Assembly (NCBI RefSeq): GCF_009915685.1
Contig: NZ_JAABLP010000002.1
From: Pannonibacter tanglangensis
GTDB lineage: Bacteria; Pseudomonadota; Alphaproteobacteria; Rhizobiales; Stappiaceae
DNA: 64,000 nt
Reading direction: 5' to 3' (one strand)
Under the pieces are notes generated by a model that worked only from the letters and a program-made list of their open reading frames with translations, made no database searches and was not told the DNA's origin. Made by a program: the position numbers and the translations under genes. Positions 35,168 through 43,902 of this stretch are shown here, in pieces. Positions within the stretch are counted from its first letter, which is position 1; each line of letters begins with the position of its first letter.

Positions 35168-36756
35168 CCGACGCTCTCCCCGTTGTCGACCGCATTCTGC
35201 GACTTGCGCAGGGATTTGGCATAGGCTGCGCGGAAGCCGCTGCGGTCCTGGGGCGTGTCCTCCCAGATGCCGGCCGCATCGCCATGTCCGACGTCGCCGA
35301 AGAAGTCCTGCATCTTCAGGAACCGCTCCTTGTTGGCGATGGCGCTGGCGATCACGCCCGGCAGCGAGGCCGGACCAGCCGGTCCCATCAACGGCCGTGC
35401 GGAGATCAGGTTGGTGAAGTAGAGGGCCGGCGTTGCCCGCTCCTTCGCCTTCTGCACCACCGGCGTCGTGCCGATGGCCAGATCCGGCGCGAAGGCCGCG
35501 AAGGCGCCCAGATCGTCTTCCAGCGAGGCGCGGAACCGCACCTCGACGCCCCTGGCCATCAGCCACTCGGCATCGTCGGCGTTGTAGGGCGTTCTCGGGC
35601 AGGCGGTGCCGACATAGCGCAGATCGGCGCCGAGTTCGACGAGCAGGCGGCCAACCAGCAGCTCCGAGCCTTCGTAGCCCGAGAGCGTGATGCGGCCGGA
35701 GATCCGGTTGCGTCCGAGCGCGGCCGAAATGGCACCCCGCATCGCATTGCGTGCGGCATCCACCTGCGCCGTCGGCACGTTGCAGGCGTCGCCGATCGCC
35801 TTGAGCCAGGCATCGGTGCCCTCGAGCCCGACCGGCGCGGAGCCGATCACCGGCCGTCCCGCTGCCTGGAACTCGCGGATGCTGGCCGTGTAGAAGGGGT
35901 GCAGGGCCGCCACGGCGGCGCAGTCGAGGGCCGCGTAGAGCGAGCGCCATTCGCGGACGGGAACGCTCGGTCCCGCCGCGAGGCCCATCGGCTCCAGCAT
36001 GGCGCCGATCACGACCGGGTCAGCCGGGAACAGTTCGCCCAGCAGCGTCACGGTCGGCTTGTCGATCCGGCCATCGCGCGGGGGCAGGACCGGCCCTTCC
36101 ATCGCTTCCTGCCGGGCATAGGCCAGCATCGCCGCCGACAGCACGTCCTTGGCTTCCGCATGGGTGGGCACGCCGAAGCCGGGCACGTCGATGCCGACGA
36201 TGCGCACGCCGTCGATGGCCCGTGGCAGCATCTTGAGCGGCACGCCCGATGCGGTGGGGACACACAGATTGGTCACGATGACGGCATCGAACTTGTCGGG
36301 ATCCGCCATCTGGTGCACGGCCTCGACGATGTCCTCGTAGAGCTTGCCCGTGACCAGCGTTTCCGAATTGAAGGGCACATAGCCGACCGAGCGCTTGGCA
36401 CCATAGAAATGCGAGGTGAAGGTCAGGCCGTAGACGCAGCAGGCCGATCCGGAGAGGATCGTGCCGACCCGCCGCATGCGCAGTCCGACGCGCAGCGAGC
36501 CGAAGGCCGGGCACATGGATTGCGGCTGGTCATGCGGGCCCTTGGGATAATCGGTCTCGTAGCGGTCCATCAGCTCGGCATTGCCGGCTGCCCGGGCGCT
36601 TGCCTTCGACAGCTCGGTGCCGCCATGACAGCCGGCCTCTGTCGCCGGCCGGTCCAGCCCGACGGCGGGCAGAACCGCTCCGGTCCGCTCCGCAGGGCGG
36701 TCGGCTGCGCCGGAGAGGCCGGCGTCCTGCGCGATATCCTGGCTGAGATGGTCCAT
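35161..36756 (-). CDS. bchY: chlorophyllide a reductase subunit Y
   Basis: This is the partner of BchZ in chlorophyllide a reductase. The 531-aa protein has the expected cysteine-bearing segments (SMCPAFGSLRVGLRM, GSACCVYGLTFTSHFYGAKRS, TNLCVPTASGVP). The start MDHLSQDIAQ at 36756 lies 16 bp after the bchX stop; the upstream GTG-type extension overlaps bchX and is unlikely. The N-terminal 80 residues are variable and rich in Ala/Gly. Confidence 0.96.
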   Translation of the reverse strand: MDHLSQDIAQDAGLSGAADRPAERTGAVLPAVGLDRPATEAGCHGGTELSKASARAAGNAELMDRYETDYPKGPHDQPQSMCPAFGSLRVGLRMRRVGTILSGSACCVYGLTFTSHFYGAKRSVGYVPFNSETLVTGKLYEDIVEAVHQMADPDKFDAVIVTNLCVPTASGVPLKMLPRAIDGVRIVGIDVPGFGVPTHAEAKDVLSAAMLAYARQEAMEGPVLPPRDGRIDKPTVTLLGELFPADPVVIGAMLEPMGLAAGPSVPVREWRSLYAALDCAAVAALHPFYTASIREFQAAGRPVIGSAPVGLEGTDAWLKAIGDACNVPTAQVDAARNAMRGAISAALGRNRISGRITLSGYEGSELLVGRLLVELGADLRYVGTACPRTPYNADDAEWLMARGVEVRFRASLEDDLGAFAAFAPDLAIGTTPVVQKAKERATPALYFTNLISARPLMGPAGPASLPGVIASAIANKERFLKMQDFFGDVGHGDAAGIWEDTPQDRSGFRAAYAKSLRKSQNAVDNGESVGC

Positions 36757-36772
36757 TGTCCTGTCCGATCCG

Positions 36773-37780
36773 TTAGACGGTGTCGTAAATGACCTCGAGC
36801 GAGGGCTTGGCGGTGGCCCCGGCGGCACACATGTCCTCCGGCGTCGCGGGCGTGAGCTGGTAGTCGGCCCCGGTCTGGCTGGCGTCGAAGAGGCCGAGGA
36901 GGCCTTCCTGGTCGAGGGGCTTCGGCAGGACCGGCGGGGCTTCGGTCAGGTTGATGGCAAGGGCCTCGAACAGCGGACCCCAGACGCCACCGGGCAGGCC
37001 GATGATGTGGTAGTTCGCGCTCTTGCGGCGGATGTCCTCATCCTGCGGGATCGAGGCAAGCACCGGGATGCCGACCTTCTCGGCGAAAGCCTGGGCCTCG
37101 CCGGTGCCGTCGTCCTTGTTGATGACGAGGCCGGCCACGCCGACGTTGCCGCCGAGCTTGCGGAAATACTGCACGGCCGAACAGACGTTGTTGGCCACAT
37201 AGAGCGACTGCAGGTCGTTGGAGCCGACCACCACGACCTTCTGGCACATGTCGCGGGCGATCGGCAGGCCGAAGCCGCCGCAGACCACGTCGCCCAGGAA
37301 GTCGAGCAGGACGAAATCGAAGTCCCAGTCGTGGAAGCCGAGCTTCTCGAGCGTCTCGAAGCCGTGGATGATGCCGCGACCGCCGCAGCCGCGTCCGACT
37401 TCCGGCCCGCCCAGTTCCATGGCGAAGACACCGTCACGCTTGAAGCAGACGTCGGAGATCTTCACGTCGCTGCCGGCGGCCTTGGCGGCCGAGGCGGTCT
37501 GGATGATTGTCGGGCAGGCCCGCCCGCCGAACAGCAGCGAGGTCGTGTCGCTCTTCGGGTCGCAACCGATCAGCAGCACCTTCTTGCCGAGCTGGGCCAG
37601 CATGTAGGAGAGGTTGGCGAGGGTGAAGCTCTTGCCGATACCGCCCTTGCCGTAGATCGCGATGATCTGGGTCTGCTTGGTCGCCGGGGCCGTTGCAGGC
37701 AGCGGCGGCTCGAGGGCGGCCTCCCGGCGCAGGGCCTCATGCATCCTGTTGCTCGGATCGATGGCGTTTTCCAGGATCAT
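36773..37780 (-). CDS. bchX: chlorophyllide a reductase iron protein
   Basis: This NifH/BchL-type ATPase donates electrons to BchYZ. The 335-aa protein has the P-loop GKGGIGKS at residues 44-51. Cluster cysteines lie in GRGCGGRGIIHG and DVVCGGFGLPIARDMCQ. A 40-residue N-terminal extension before the P-loop is normal for BchX. The ATG at 37780 overlaps the bchC stop as ATGA. The C-terminus carries an extension (PEDMCAAGATAKPSLEVIYDTV) usual for the family. Confidence 0.97.
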   Translation of the reverse strand: MILENAIDPSNRMHEALRREAALEPPLPATAPATKQTQIIAIYGKGGIGKSFTLANLSYMLAQLGKKVLLIGCDPKSDTTSLLFGGRACPTIIQTASAAKAAGSDVKISDVCFKRDGVFAMELGGPEVGRGCGGRGIIHGFETLEKLGFHDWDFDFVLLDFLGDVVCGGFGLPIARDMCQKVVVVGSNDLQSLYVANNVCSAVQYFRKLGGNVGVAGLVINKDDGTGEAQAFAEKVGIPVLASIPQDEDIRRKSANYHIIGLPGGVWGPLFEALAINLTEAPPVLPKPLDQEGLLGLFDASQTGADYQLTPATPEDMCAAGATAKPSLEVIYDTV

Positions 37781-38718
37781 GAGGGCTTCCTCCAGTCGAT
37801 GACCATTTTCAGGCAGTCCGGATCGGCAAAGGCCGTGCGATAGGCGCGGTCGGCCTCGGCCGGGGCTGCCCGGTGGGTGACCAGCCCCTTGAGCGACAGC
37901 CGCCCGGAAGCGGCAAGGTCCAGAACCGCGCGTGTGTCCTCCGGCCGGAACTCTGCCGCCAGGATGACCGTGATCTCGCGCATGAAGGCGGCCGGAAAGG
38001 CGAAGCCGACATGGCTGCCATAGAACCCGGCCAGAACAAGCCGGCCATTGCGGCCGAGGCGCGCGATGGCGGGGTCGAGCGCGGCCTGGTCCCCGCTCGC
38101 GTCGATGATGCAGCCGCAGCCGCGCCGGACGCCGTCCGCGTCCGGAGACAGGACGTCGTAGCCGTTGGCGCCGCTCAGGCGGGTGGCCCGGGTCTCGAGC
38201 ACCTGCGGGGCCTCCTGGCCGAGCGCGAGGGCAATGCGGGCGATCAGCCGCCCCAGGACGCCGTGACCGATCACGATGTCGACCGGGCAGGCGGCCCGCA
38301 TCAGGGCATGGTGGGCCGTGGCGGCCAGGGCGAGCAGCACCCCGTCCTCGGCGTCGAGCCCGGGAACCGGAACGGCCCGCACGCCCGGCAGCACCAGACG
38401 GTCGGCGGAGGCGCCGAACAGGCCGGCAACCCCCTCGAAGCAGCTGGCACCGGGCACGAAGACCAGGTCGCCGGTCCGGTGGCCGGAGCGGGGTCCGGCC
38501 TCGATGATGCGTGCCACCGCCTCGTAGCCCGGCACAAGCGGATAGCCCATGCCCGGGAAGGACGGCATCGTCCCCTCGAACAGCAGCTTTTCGGTGCCGG
38601 TGGAGATGCCGCTCATCAGGGTCTCGACCACCACATCGGCCGGTGCCGGGCTGGTCAGCGGGAGTCGTCTGACCCCTACCGAGCCAGGCTTCTCGAATAC
38701 GATTGCCGTGGTGTTCAT
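37777..38718 (-). CDS. bchC: 3-hydroxyethyl bacteriochlorophyllide dehydrogenase
   Basis: BchC oxidises the C3 hydroxyethyl group to acetyl, near the end of bacteriochlorophyllide a synthesis. The 313-aa zinc-less medium-chain dehydrogenase-type protein has SGISTGTEKLLFEG at residues 36-49, FVPGASCFEG, and an NAD(P)-binding core around HGVLGRLIARIALALG. It opens the bchCXYZ-puf transcript and is preceded by two PpsR-type sites at 38757 and 38783. A homologue with the same SGIS(R)GTE motif lies at 60240. Confidence 0.96.
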   Translation of the reverse strand: MNTTAIVFEKPGSVGVRRLPLTSPAPADVVVETLMSGISTGTEKLLFEGTMPSFPGMGYPLVPGYEAVARIIEAGPRSGHRTGDLVFVPGASCFEGVAGLFGASADRLVLPGVRAVPVPGLDAEDGVLLALAATAHHALMRAACPVDIVIGHGVLGRLIARIALALGQEAPQVLETRATRLSGANGYDVLSPDADGVRRGCGCIIDASGDQAALDPAIARLGRNGRLVLAGFYGSHVGFAFPAAFMREITVILAAEFRPEDTRAVLDLAASGRLSLKGLVTHRAAPAEADRAYRTAFADPDCLKMVIDWRKPS

Positions 38719-38756
38719 TGCGTGCCTCCCGCACAGGGGTTCGACGCCTCATTGAA

Positions 38757-38774
38757 TGTCATCTTAAATTGACA
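38757..38774. promoter_or_regulatory. PpsR/CrtJ site before bchC (proximal)
   Basis: TGTCATCTTAAATTGACA is an exact TGT-N12-ACA, 38 bp upstream of the bchC ATG. It pairs with the next site at 8-bp spacing, the arrangement known for cooperative CrtJ/PpsR binding. Confidence 0.8.
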
Positions 38775-38782
38775 GTTGATGG

Positions 38783-38800
38783 TGTCAATTAGAATTTACA
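38783..38800. promoter_or_regulatory. PpsR/CrtJ site before bchC (distal)
   Basis: TGTCAATTAGAATTTACA is an exact TGT-N12-ACA, 8 bp from the proximal site. It lies between crtF and bchC. Confidence 0.8.
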
Positions 38801-38824
38801 CTTGTACGTGGATGTCGCGCCCGC

Positions 38825-40000
38825 CTAACGCGTGGCGAGCACCAGCGTTGCCAGCAGCGGGGCGCTGGTCTGCCGCGTGTGGGCGTTGCGGAAGCCGGCT
38901 TCGGTGACCAGGCGCCTGATTTCGCTCTCGCTTCTGCAGCGCCCCGACCCCATGGCGAGGAAGTAGAGGCCGAAGTAGACGGCGGCGAGCTGGGCGCCCT
39001 CGCTGGCGCCGGCCATCGCCTCCGCCACGACCAGCGTCGCGCCGGGGCGCATGGAGCGGTGCAGGTTCGACAGGATCTGCCGCACGCGGTCGTCGTCGTG
39101 GTCGCACAGGACCCGGACAAGGCTGACGCAGTCGCTCGTGGCGGGAATCGGCGTCGCCACGAAGTCGCCGCCGGCGAGATCGGTCCGGTGGAGCAGGCCA
39201 AGCCCGCCGAGGTGCCGCCGGGCGAGCTCCGCCACGGGGGGCAGGTCGAAGAGCTGCAGCCGCAGACGCGGGTGCCGCGTGGCCGCGGCCGCCAGGAAGG
39301 CGCCTTCGCCGCCACCGACATCGAGCAGGCCCTCGTAGCGGCCGAAGTCATGGGCATCGAGGATGCAGTCGGACAGCATCGCCTGGCTGGCGCGCATCAG
39401 GCGCGAATAGGCGGCGGCCGCCTCCGGGTCGAGCGCCGCCACGTCATGGCCGCGGCCATAGGCCCAGTAGGCATTCAGGGCGGTGGCCGGCTGCGGGTCG
39501 CGGAAGAGGGCGGCAGGGTCGGTGAGGTCGCGGTAGAACAGGCTATGGTGCTCGATCATTGCCGCGATCCCCGGATCGGCGGCGACCACAGCCCCCGCGT
39601 CGTCGAGGACCCAGTCGTCCGGGCCGGCCCGGCGCACGAGGCCGAGGCGCGCGGCCTGGTCCAGCAGCAGGCGCATCCGTGCGACCGGCAGGCCGCAGTC
39701 CCGGGCGAGGGCCTCGCTGCCGGCCGTTGTATCCTTCAGGCGTGCGAACACGCCGAGCGACAGGCAGGCGCCCAGCACCTGGGAAAAGACGAAGCCGGCG
39801 GTCAGCCGGAACAGGTCATTGGCCCGGCGCTGCGCGATCTTGCGGGTGAACGGCAGGCGCAGCATCCAGCGCCGGAAGCCGGGCGATCCGATCATGCGGT
39901 TGCGCCAGAGGCGCAGGCGTACGGACAGCGGCTGCGGCGCCGCGTCCGCCGGCGGCCAGGGCGGCGCGGCGACGCGCTGCGCCTGCGGGTCGGCGCTCAT
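38825..40000 (-). CDS. crtF: demethylspheroidene O-methyltransferase
   Basis: CrtF methylates the C1 hydroxyl of carotenoids with SAM, giving the methoxy end group of spheroidene or spirilloxanthin. The 391-aa protein has an N-terminal dimerisation winged-helix region (ALARDCGLPVARMRLLLDQAARLGLV). The SAM site is LLDVGGGEGAFLAAAATRHPRL around residue 220, and DHDDDRVRQILSNLHRSMRPG is typical of the hydroxyneurosporene/OMT family. The start overlaps the crtE stop (ATGA). It is transcribed toward bchC, 106 bp away. Confidence 0.95.
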   Translation of the reverse strand: MSADPQAQRVAAPPWPPADAAPQPLSVRLRLWRNRMIGSPGFRRWMLRLPFTRKIAQRRANDLFRLTAGFVFSQVLGACLSLGVFARLKDTTAGSEALARDCGLPVARMRLLLDQAARLGLVRRAGPDDWVLDDAGAVVAADPGIAAMIEHHSLFYRDLTDPAALFRDPQPATALNAYWAYGRGHDVAALDPEAAAAYSRLMRASQAMLSDCILDAHDFGRYEGLLDVGGGEGAFLAAAATRHPRLRLQLFDLPPVAELARRHLGGLGLLHRTDLAGGDFVATPIPATSDCVSLVRVLCDHDDDRVRQILSNLHRSMRPGATLVVAEAMAGASEGAQLAAVYFGLYFLAMGSGRCRSESEIRRLVTEAGFRNAHTRQTSAPLLATLVLATR

Positions 40001-40866
40001 GCCGCGCTGGCCGCAAGCTTGGCGGGCATCAGCCGCTGGGCCTCCGTGTGGATGATCGCCCGCAGCATGTCCGCACCGTTGCAGTCCGGCACCTGGTCGG
40101 CAGCCTGCTTGACCAGACTGCGCAGTTCCTTGAGGGCGCCCTCGACGCCAAGCTCGGCCACGAGATTGGGGCGTCCGAACAGGGCGTCCTGGCCGGCCGG
40201 CTTGCCCATGCTCCCGGTTTCGCCAAGGGCGTCATAGAGATCGTCCGCCACCTGGTAGGCGGCCCCGAGGGCGTCGGCCAGCCCGTACCAGTCGAGCGGA
40301 TTGCCGTTGGAGGCAATGGCGCCGCTCGACACCGCGCCGGTGAAGAGCGAGGCGGTCTTGGCCCGGTGATAGGCGGCGATGTTGATCTTCGGCTCGCTTT
40401 CCCAGGCTTGCCCGGCCACCAGGCCATAGGGGGCGCCGACCGCGTTGGCGACGGTCGAAATGATGCGGGCCGTCAGCTCCGGGGCCTGGGCCGTCTCCCG
40501 GGCAACCGTCTCGAAGGCGGAGACGATCAGCCCGTCGCCCACCAGCAGGGCGATTGCCTCGCCGAACTCGGAGTGGACGGAGGCCTTGCCGCGCCGCGTC
40601 GCGGCATTGTCGAAACAGGGCAGGTCGTCATGCACCAGCGATGCGCAGTGCAGCAGCTCGATCGCCGTCGCGGCCGCGTTGGCGGCCCGCGGATTGCGGT
40701 CGCCGCAGGCCAGCGCCACGGCGAGGCAGATGCGGGGCCGGATGCGCGCGCCGCCGGGGAACACCGCATAGCGCAGGGCCTGAGCCAGTTTCGGCGGGCA
40801 GCCATTGGCCGTGGCATAGCGGATTGCGGTCTGCATCCCGGTTTCGATGCGATCTGACAGATCCAT
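39997..40866 (-). CDS. crtE: geranylgeranyl diphosphate synthase
   Basis: The enzyme elongates allylic diphosphates to C20 GGPP, the precursor of phytoene and the bacteriochlorophyll tail. The 289-aa protein has the first aspartate-rich motif as LVHDDLPCFDN near residues 78-88 and the second as QVADDLYDALG. The length fits the family. It is transcribed divergently from crtD; two PpsR-type sites lie in the 107-bp region between them. The start has a GGGGAGAGG ribosome site. Confidence 0.96.
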   Translation of the reverse strand: MDLSDRIETGMQTAIRYATANGCPPKLAQALRYAVFPGGARIRPRICLAVALACGDRNPRAANAAATAIELLHCASLVHDDLPCFDNAATRRGKASVHSEFGEAIALLVGDGLIVSAFETVARETAQAPELTARIISTVANAVGAPYGLVAGQAWESEPKINIAAYHRAKTASLFTGAVSSGAIASNGNPLDWYGLADALGAAYQVADDLYDALGETGSMGKPAGQDALFGRPNLVAELGVEGALKELRSLVKQAADQVPDCNGADMLRAIIHTEAQRLMPAKLAASAA

Positions 40867-40893
40867 GTGACCTCTCCCCGTGATTCAGGTGGA

Positions 40894-40911
40894 TGTCCAT
40901 CCCGATTGACG
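40894..40911. promoter_or_regulatory. PpsR/CrtJ-like site in crtE-crtD divergent promoter (crtE-proximal)
   Basis: TGTCCATCCCGATTGACG matches TGT-N12-ACA except for the last base. It lies 6 bp from the stronger neighbouring site. Confidence 0.6.
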
Positions 40912-40917
40912 TTAACA

Positions 40918-40935
40918 TGTCAATCAAGATTGACA
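40918..40935. promoter_or_regulatory. PpsR/CrtJ site in crtE-crtD divergent promoter (crtD-proximal)
   Basis: TGTCAATCAAGATTGACA is an exact and nearly symmetric TGT-N12-ACA. It lies between crtE and crtD and can serve both. Confidence 0.8.
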
Positions 40936-40973
40936 CATTGCATCCGAATGTCAACGAGCAGGGCGGGGCCGAC

Positions 40974-42653
40974 GTGCAGGAGACAGCCGACGACCGGGTT
41001 GTGATCATCGGAGCCGGCATGGGCGGGCTGTCGGCGGCGCTGCGCCTGGTCGCCGCCGGCCGGCGCGTGCTGGTGCTGGAGGCCGCGGCCACGCCCGGCG
41101 GCAAGCTGCGGCAGGTCCTGGCCGGCGGGCAGCCGCATGATGCCGGGCCGACCGTGCTGACGATGAAATGGGTGTTCGACGATCTTCTTGCCGCCTTTGG
41201 CCGCCGGCTGGAGGATCTCGTGCCGCTCGAGCAGGCCGATGTCCTTGCCCGCCATTACTGGCCGGACGGCAGCCATCTCGATCTCCATGCCGATGCCGAG
41301 GAGACCGGGCGTGCGGTCGCGTCCTTCGCCGGCCGACGCGAGGCGGAGGGCTTCCGGCGGTTTGCCGCCGACAGCCGCAAGGTCTTCGAGCTGCTGCGCC
41401 CGAGTTTCATCGAGGCGTCGCGCCCCAATCCGGTCAGCCTGTCCCATCGCATCGGCTGGTCGCGTCCTGCGGACCTGCTGGCCCTGCGTCCCTTTTCCAG
41501 CCTGTGGTCGGCGCTCGGCCAGTACTTTGCCGACCCCCGCCTGCGCCAGCTGTTCGGACGTTATGCCACCTATTGCGGCTCCTCGCCGTTCCGCGCGCCG
41601 GCAACCCTGATGCTGGTGGCCCATGTCGAACAGCAGGGCGTGTTCGTCCCGGCCGGCGGCATGCATGCCCTCGCGCGGGCGCTTGCAGATCTGGCGCGCG
41701 ACGCGGGCGTCGTCCTGCGCCCCGCGTCACCCGTTGCCCGCATCCTCGCCGATGCGGCCGTAGCGAAGGTGCGGGGCGTGCAGCTGGACACCGGCGAGGT
41801 CATTTCCGCCTCGGCGGTCGTCTACACCGGCGACGTGGCGGCCCTGGGCGCGCTGCTCGGGCGGCCGCGTCAGCCGGCCTCCGCCCGGTCGGAGCGCCGT
41901 CGGTCGCTGTCGGCGCTCGTGGCCTGCGGGCCGGCCCGCGCGGTCGGCGTTCCGCTCGCCCACCACACCGTCTTCTTTTCGGCCGACTATGCGGCGGAGT
42001 TCGAGGCGATCTTCCGCAAGCGGCGTCCGCCGGAAGATCCCACCGTCTATGTGTGTGCCCTGGACCGCAGCGCCGCCGGCGGCGCGCGCGCCCGGGCTGA
42101 CGGGGCGGGGGAGGGCGCGGGTCCGGCTGGCGCGACCGACCTCTTGTCCGGCACCAGCGTGCCCGGGGCGGGGGGCGATGCCCGCGCGTTGCTCCGGCCG
42201 GAGCGCATCTATTGCCTCATGAACATGCCGGCCGATGCCGACCGGCACCGCTACACGGATCGGGAGCTGGGCGAATGTCTGACCGCAATGGACCACCGGC
42301 TGGCGGCGAATGGCCTGACGCTGGACCGCCGGCCGGAGGCGCTGGTGCTGTCGGGGCCGGACAGTTTCGCGCGGCTGGCCCCGCATACGGGCGGAGCGAT
42401 CTACGGTCAGGCCTCGCACGGCTGGATGGCGTCGTTCACGCGCCCGGCGGCCCGGGGGCCGCTGCAGGGGCTCTATCTGGCGGGAGGCAGCGTGCATCCG
42501 GGGCCCGGGGTGCCGATGGCGATCCTGTCGGGCAAGCTGGCCGCCCAGTCGCTGATTGCCGACCTGTCCTCGACCGGCCGGTTCCGCCGGGCGGCTATGC
42601 CTGGTGGTACATCGACGCCACCAGCGACTGCGGACGTTTTGCCCTCACCGTGA
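40974..42653 (+). CDS. crtD: hydroxyneurosporene/methoxyneurosporene desaturase
   Basis: CrtD introduces the C3,4 double bond in hydroxy- or methoxy-carotenoids. The protein has an FAD motif VVIIGAGMGGLSAALRL at the N-terminus and GGSVHPGPGVPMAILSGKLAAQSL near the end. I choose the GTG at 40974 (559 aa), because the ATG at 40917 lies inside the PpsR site; that is not certain. It is longer than relatives: an Ala/Gly-rich insert (around residues 365-400) and a 25-residue C-terminal tail that runs across the crtC frame. An indel near the crtD-crtC junction is suspected. Confidence 0.9.
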   Translation: MQETADDRVVIIGAGMGGLSAALRLVAAGRRVLVLEAAATPGGKLRQVLAGGQPHDAGPTVLTMKWVFDDLLAAFGRRLEDLVPLEQADVLARHYWPDGSHLDLHADAEETGRAVASFAGRREAEGFRRFAADSRKVFELLRPSFIEASRPNPVSLSHRIGWSRPADLLALRPFSSLWSALGQYFADPRLRQLFGRYATYCGSSPFRAPATLMLVAHVEQQGVFVPAGGMHALARALADLARDAGVVLRPASPVARILADAAVAKVRGVQLDTGEVISASAVVYTGDVAALGALLGRPRQPASARSERRRSLSALVACGPARAVGVPLAHHTVFFSADYAAEFEAIFRKRRPPEDPTVYVCALDRSAAGGARARADGAGEGAGPAGATDLLSGTSVPGAGGDARALLRPERIYCLMNMPADADRHRYTDRELGECLTAMDHRLAANGLTLDRRPEALVLSGPDSFARLAPHTGGAIYGQASHGWMASFTRPAARGPLQGLYLAGGSVHPGPGVPMAILSGKLAAQSLIADLSSTGRFRRAAMPGGTSTPPATADVLPSP

Positions 42654-43525
42654 TCGTCTTCATCGGCTCGGTGTTCTCGCCCTATTACCACTGGTCCGGC
42701 CGTCGCGCGCCCGAGAATCACGTTGCGGTCAACGTGGCGCTCTACGGCGGTCGCCGGCAGGCCTGGGCGATGACCGAGCGGTCGCGGCAGGCCCTGGCGC
42801 GCAAGGCCGACCGGCTGGTCATCGGGCGCAGCAGTCTGGCAACCTCGGAGACCGGCCTGACGCTGGACTTCGACGAGATCGCCCTGCCCTGGCCGGGACA
42901 GCGGCTGTGGCCGGCCCGGATCCGGGGGCGCCTCACGCTTGCCCCGGCGCTGGCATCGGGGTGCGGCAACGCCCGTTCCTTCGATCTGGATCCCGCCGGC
43001 CATCACATCTGGATGCCCGTGTTCCCCCGGGCGCGCATCACGGTCGAAAGCGACAGCTTTCCGGAGGGGGGCTGGCAGGGCGAGGCCTACCACGACTTCA
43101 ACGCCGGGGACCGGCCGCTGGAAACGGACTTTCTCGGCTGGGACTGGGCGCGTGGCGTGGACGACGCCGGCGTCACGCGCATCGTCTATGACGCCGTGCT
43201 GCGTGACGGAGGGAGCCGACGTCTCGGGCTGGTGGCCGGTCCGGCCGGGACCCTCGAGGCCTTTGACCTGCCGGACCGCCAGTCCTTGCCGCGCGGCGGC
43301 TGGGGTGTGCGCGGCGGCATTCCCTGTGACGGGCCGGGCGCGCCCGAACGCCTGCGCAAGCTGGAGGATACGCCCTTCTACACCCGCAGCCTCGTGCGGA
43401 CACAGCTGCAGGGCACCGACGTCAGCATGGTGCACGAGACGCTCGACTGCCGCCGCCTTTCCTCTCCCGTGGTGCGGTTGATGCTGCCCTTCCGCATGCC
43501 CCGCGCGCCCGGTCATGTCGCCTGA
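42569..43525 (+). CDS. crtC: hydroxyneurosporene synthase (carotenoid 1,2-hydratase), start not found
   Basis: CrtC adds water across the 1,2 double bond of neurosporene or lycopene. The recognisable sequence begins with LDRPVPPGGYAWWYIDATSD. It continues through VFSPYYHWSGRRAPENHVAVNVALYG and WQGEAYHDFNAGDRPLETDF to the end at 43525, as in the family. In this frame there is no ATG, GTG or TTG between 42278 and the conserved start. The only ATG, at 42275, would add about 100 unrelated residues read out of frame over crtD. So the gene is frameshifted (real or sequencing), uses an unusual start, or is made by a -1 shift from crtD. The coordinate 42569 marks where homology begins. Confidence 0.8.
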   Translation, partial: LDRPVPPGGYAWWYIDATSDCGRFALTVIVFIGSVFSPYYHWSGRRAPENHVAVNVALYGGRRQAWAMTERSRQALARKADRLVIGRSSLATSETGLTLDFDEIALPWPGQRLWPARIRGRLTLAPALASGCGNARSFDLDPAGHHIWMPVFPRARITVESDSFPEGGWQGEAYHDFNAGDRPLETDFLGWDWARGVDDAGVTRIVYDAVLRDGGSRRLGLVAGPAGTLEAFDLPDRQSLPRGGWGVRGGIPCDGPGAPERLRKLEDTPFYTRSLVRTQLQGTDVSMVHETLDCRRLSSPVVRLMLPFRMPRAPGHVA

Positions 43526-43623
43526 CCGGACAGGTGCTGCCTGACCGGACAGATGCCGTCGTCCCGCGCGGGTGCGTCCCGGGCCTGCCTTTGCCGGGCC
43601 TGCCTTTGCCGGGCCCGCCTGTC

Positions 43624-43902
43624 TCAGCCCTGTCGGTCCGGGGTGTCCTGGTTCCGGCCGGGCTGGTCGTGCCTGCTCCCGGTCGGGTCCGGGCCTGCGG
43701 ATGACGGAGCGCCGGCGGCGGGATCCGGGCCGGCGCTGCCGGCGGCCGCAGCCTCGGCGGCGCGGTGCCGGGCGGCGGCCTCGGCCTTGGCCAGATCCTT
43801 CGCCTTCTCCTTCTTCAGGTCGTTGCGCTGCCAGATGTAGAAGGCCACGGCCAGGCCGAACACGAAGGTTGCCTCAATTAGGCCGAAATAGGTCTCAAGC
43901 AT
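43624..43902 (-). CDS. small membrane protein downstream of crtB
   Basis: This is a 92-aa protein with one N-terminal helix (YFGLIEATFVFGLAVAFYIW). A basic coiled-coil-like stretch (QRNDLKKEKAKDLAKAEAAARHRAAEAAA) and a low-complexity Gly/Pro/Asp tail follow. The ATG lies 8 bp inside the crtB 3' end, so it is coupled to the bchIDO-crtIB transcript. I know of similar small ORFs near crtB in alphaproteobacterial PGCs but no function. The helix plus charged tail fits an accessory subunit; that is only inference. Confidence 0.7.
   Translation of the reverse strand: MLETYFGLIEATFVFGLAVAFYIWQRNDLKKEKAKDLAKAEAAARHRAAEAAAAGSAGPDPAAGAPSSAGPDPTGSRHDQPGRNQDTPDRQG

Noticed and set aside
40240..40866. crtE as another trans-prenyltransferase such as octaprenyl synthase
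   Set aside because: The length, DDLPCFDN motif and crtF linkage fit GGPP synthase.
40917..40973. ATG at 40917 as the crtD start
   Set aside because: It lies within the PpsR operator, and the added residues are not CrtD-like; GTG 40974 is a better, though not certain, choice.
42275..42568. Upstream ATG at 42275 as the crtC start
   Set aside because: It would add about 100 residues unrelated to CrtC, read entirely out of frame over conserved crtD sequence.
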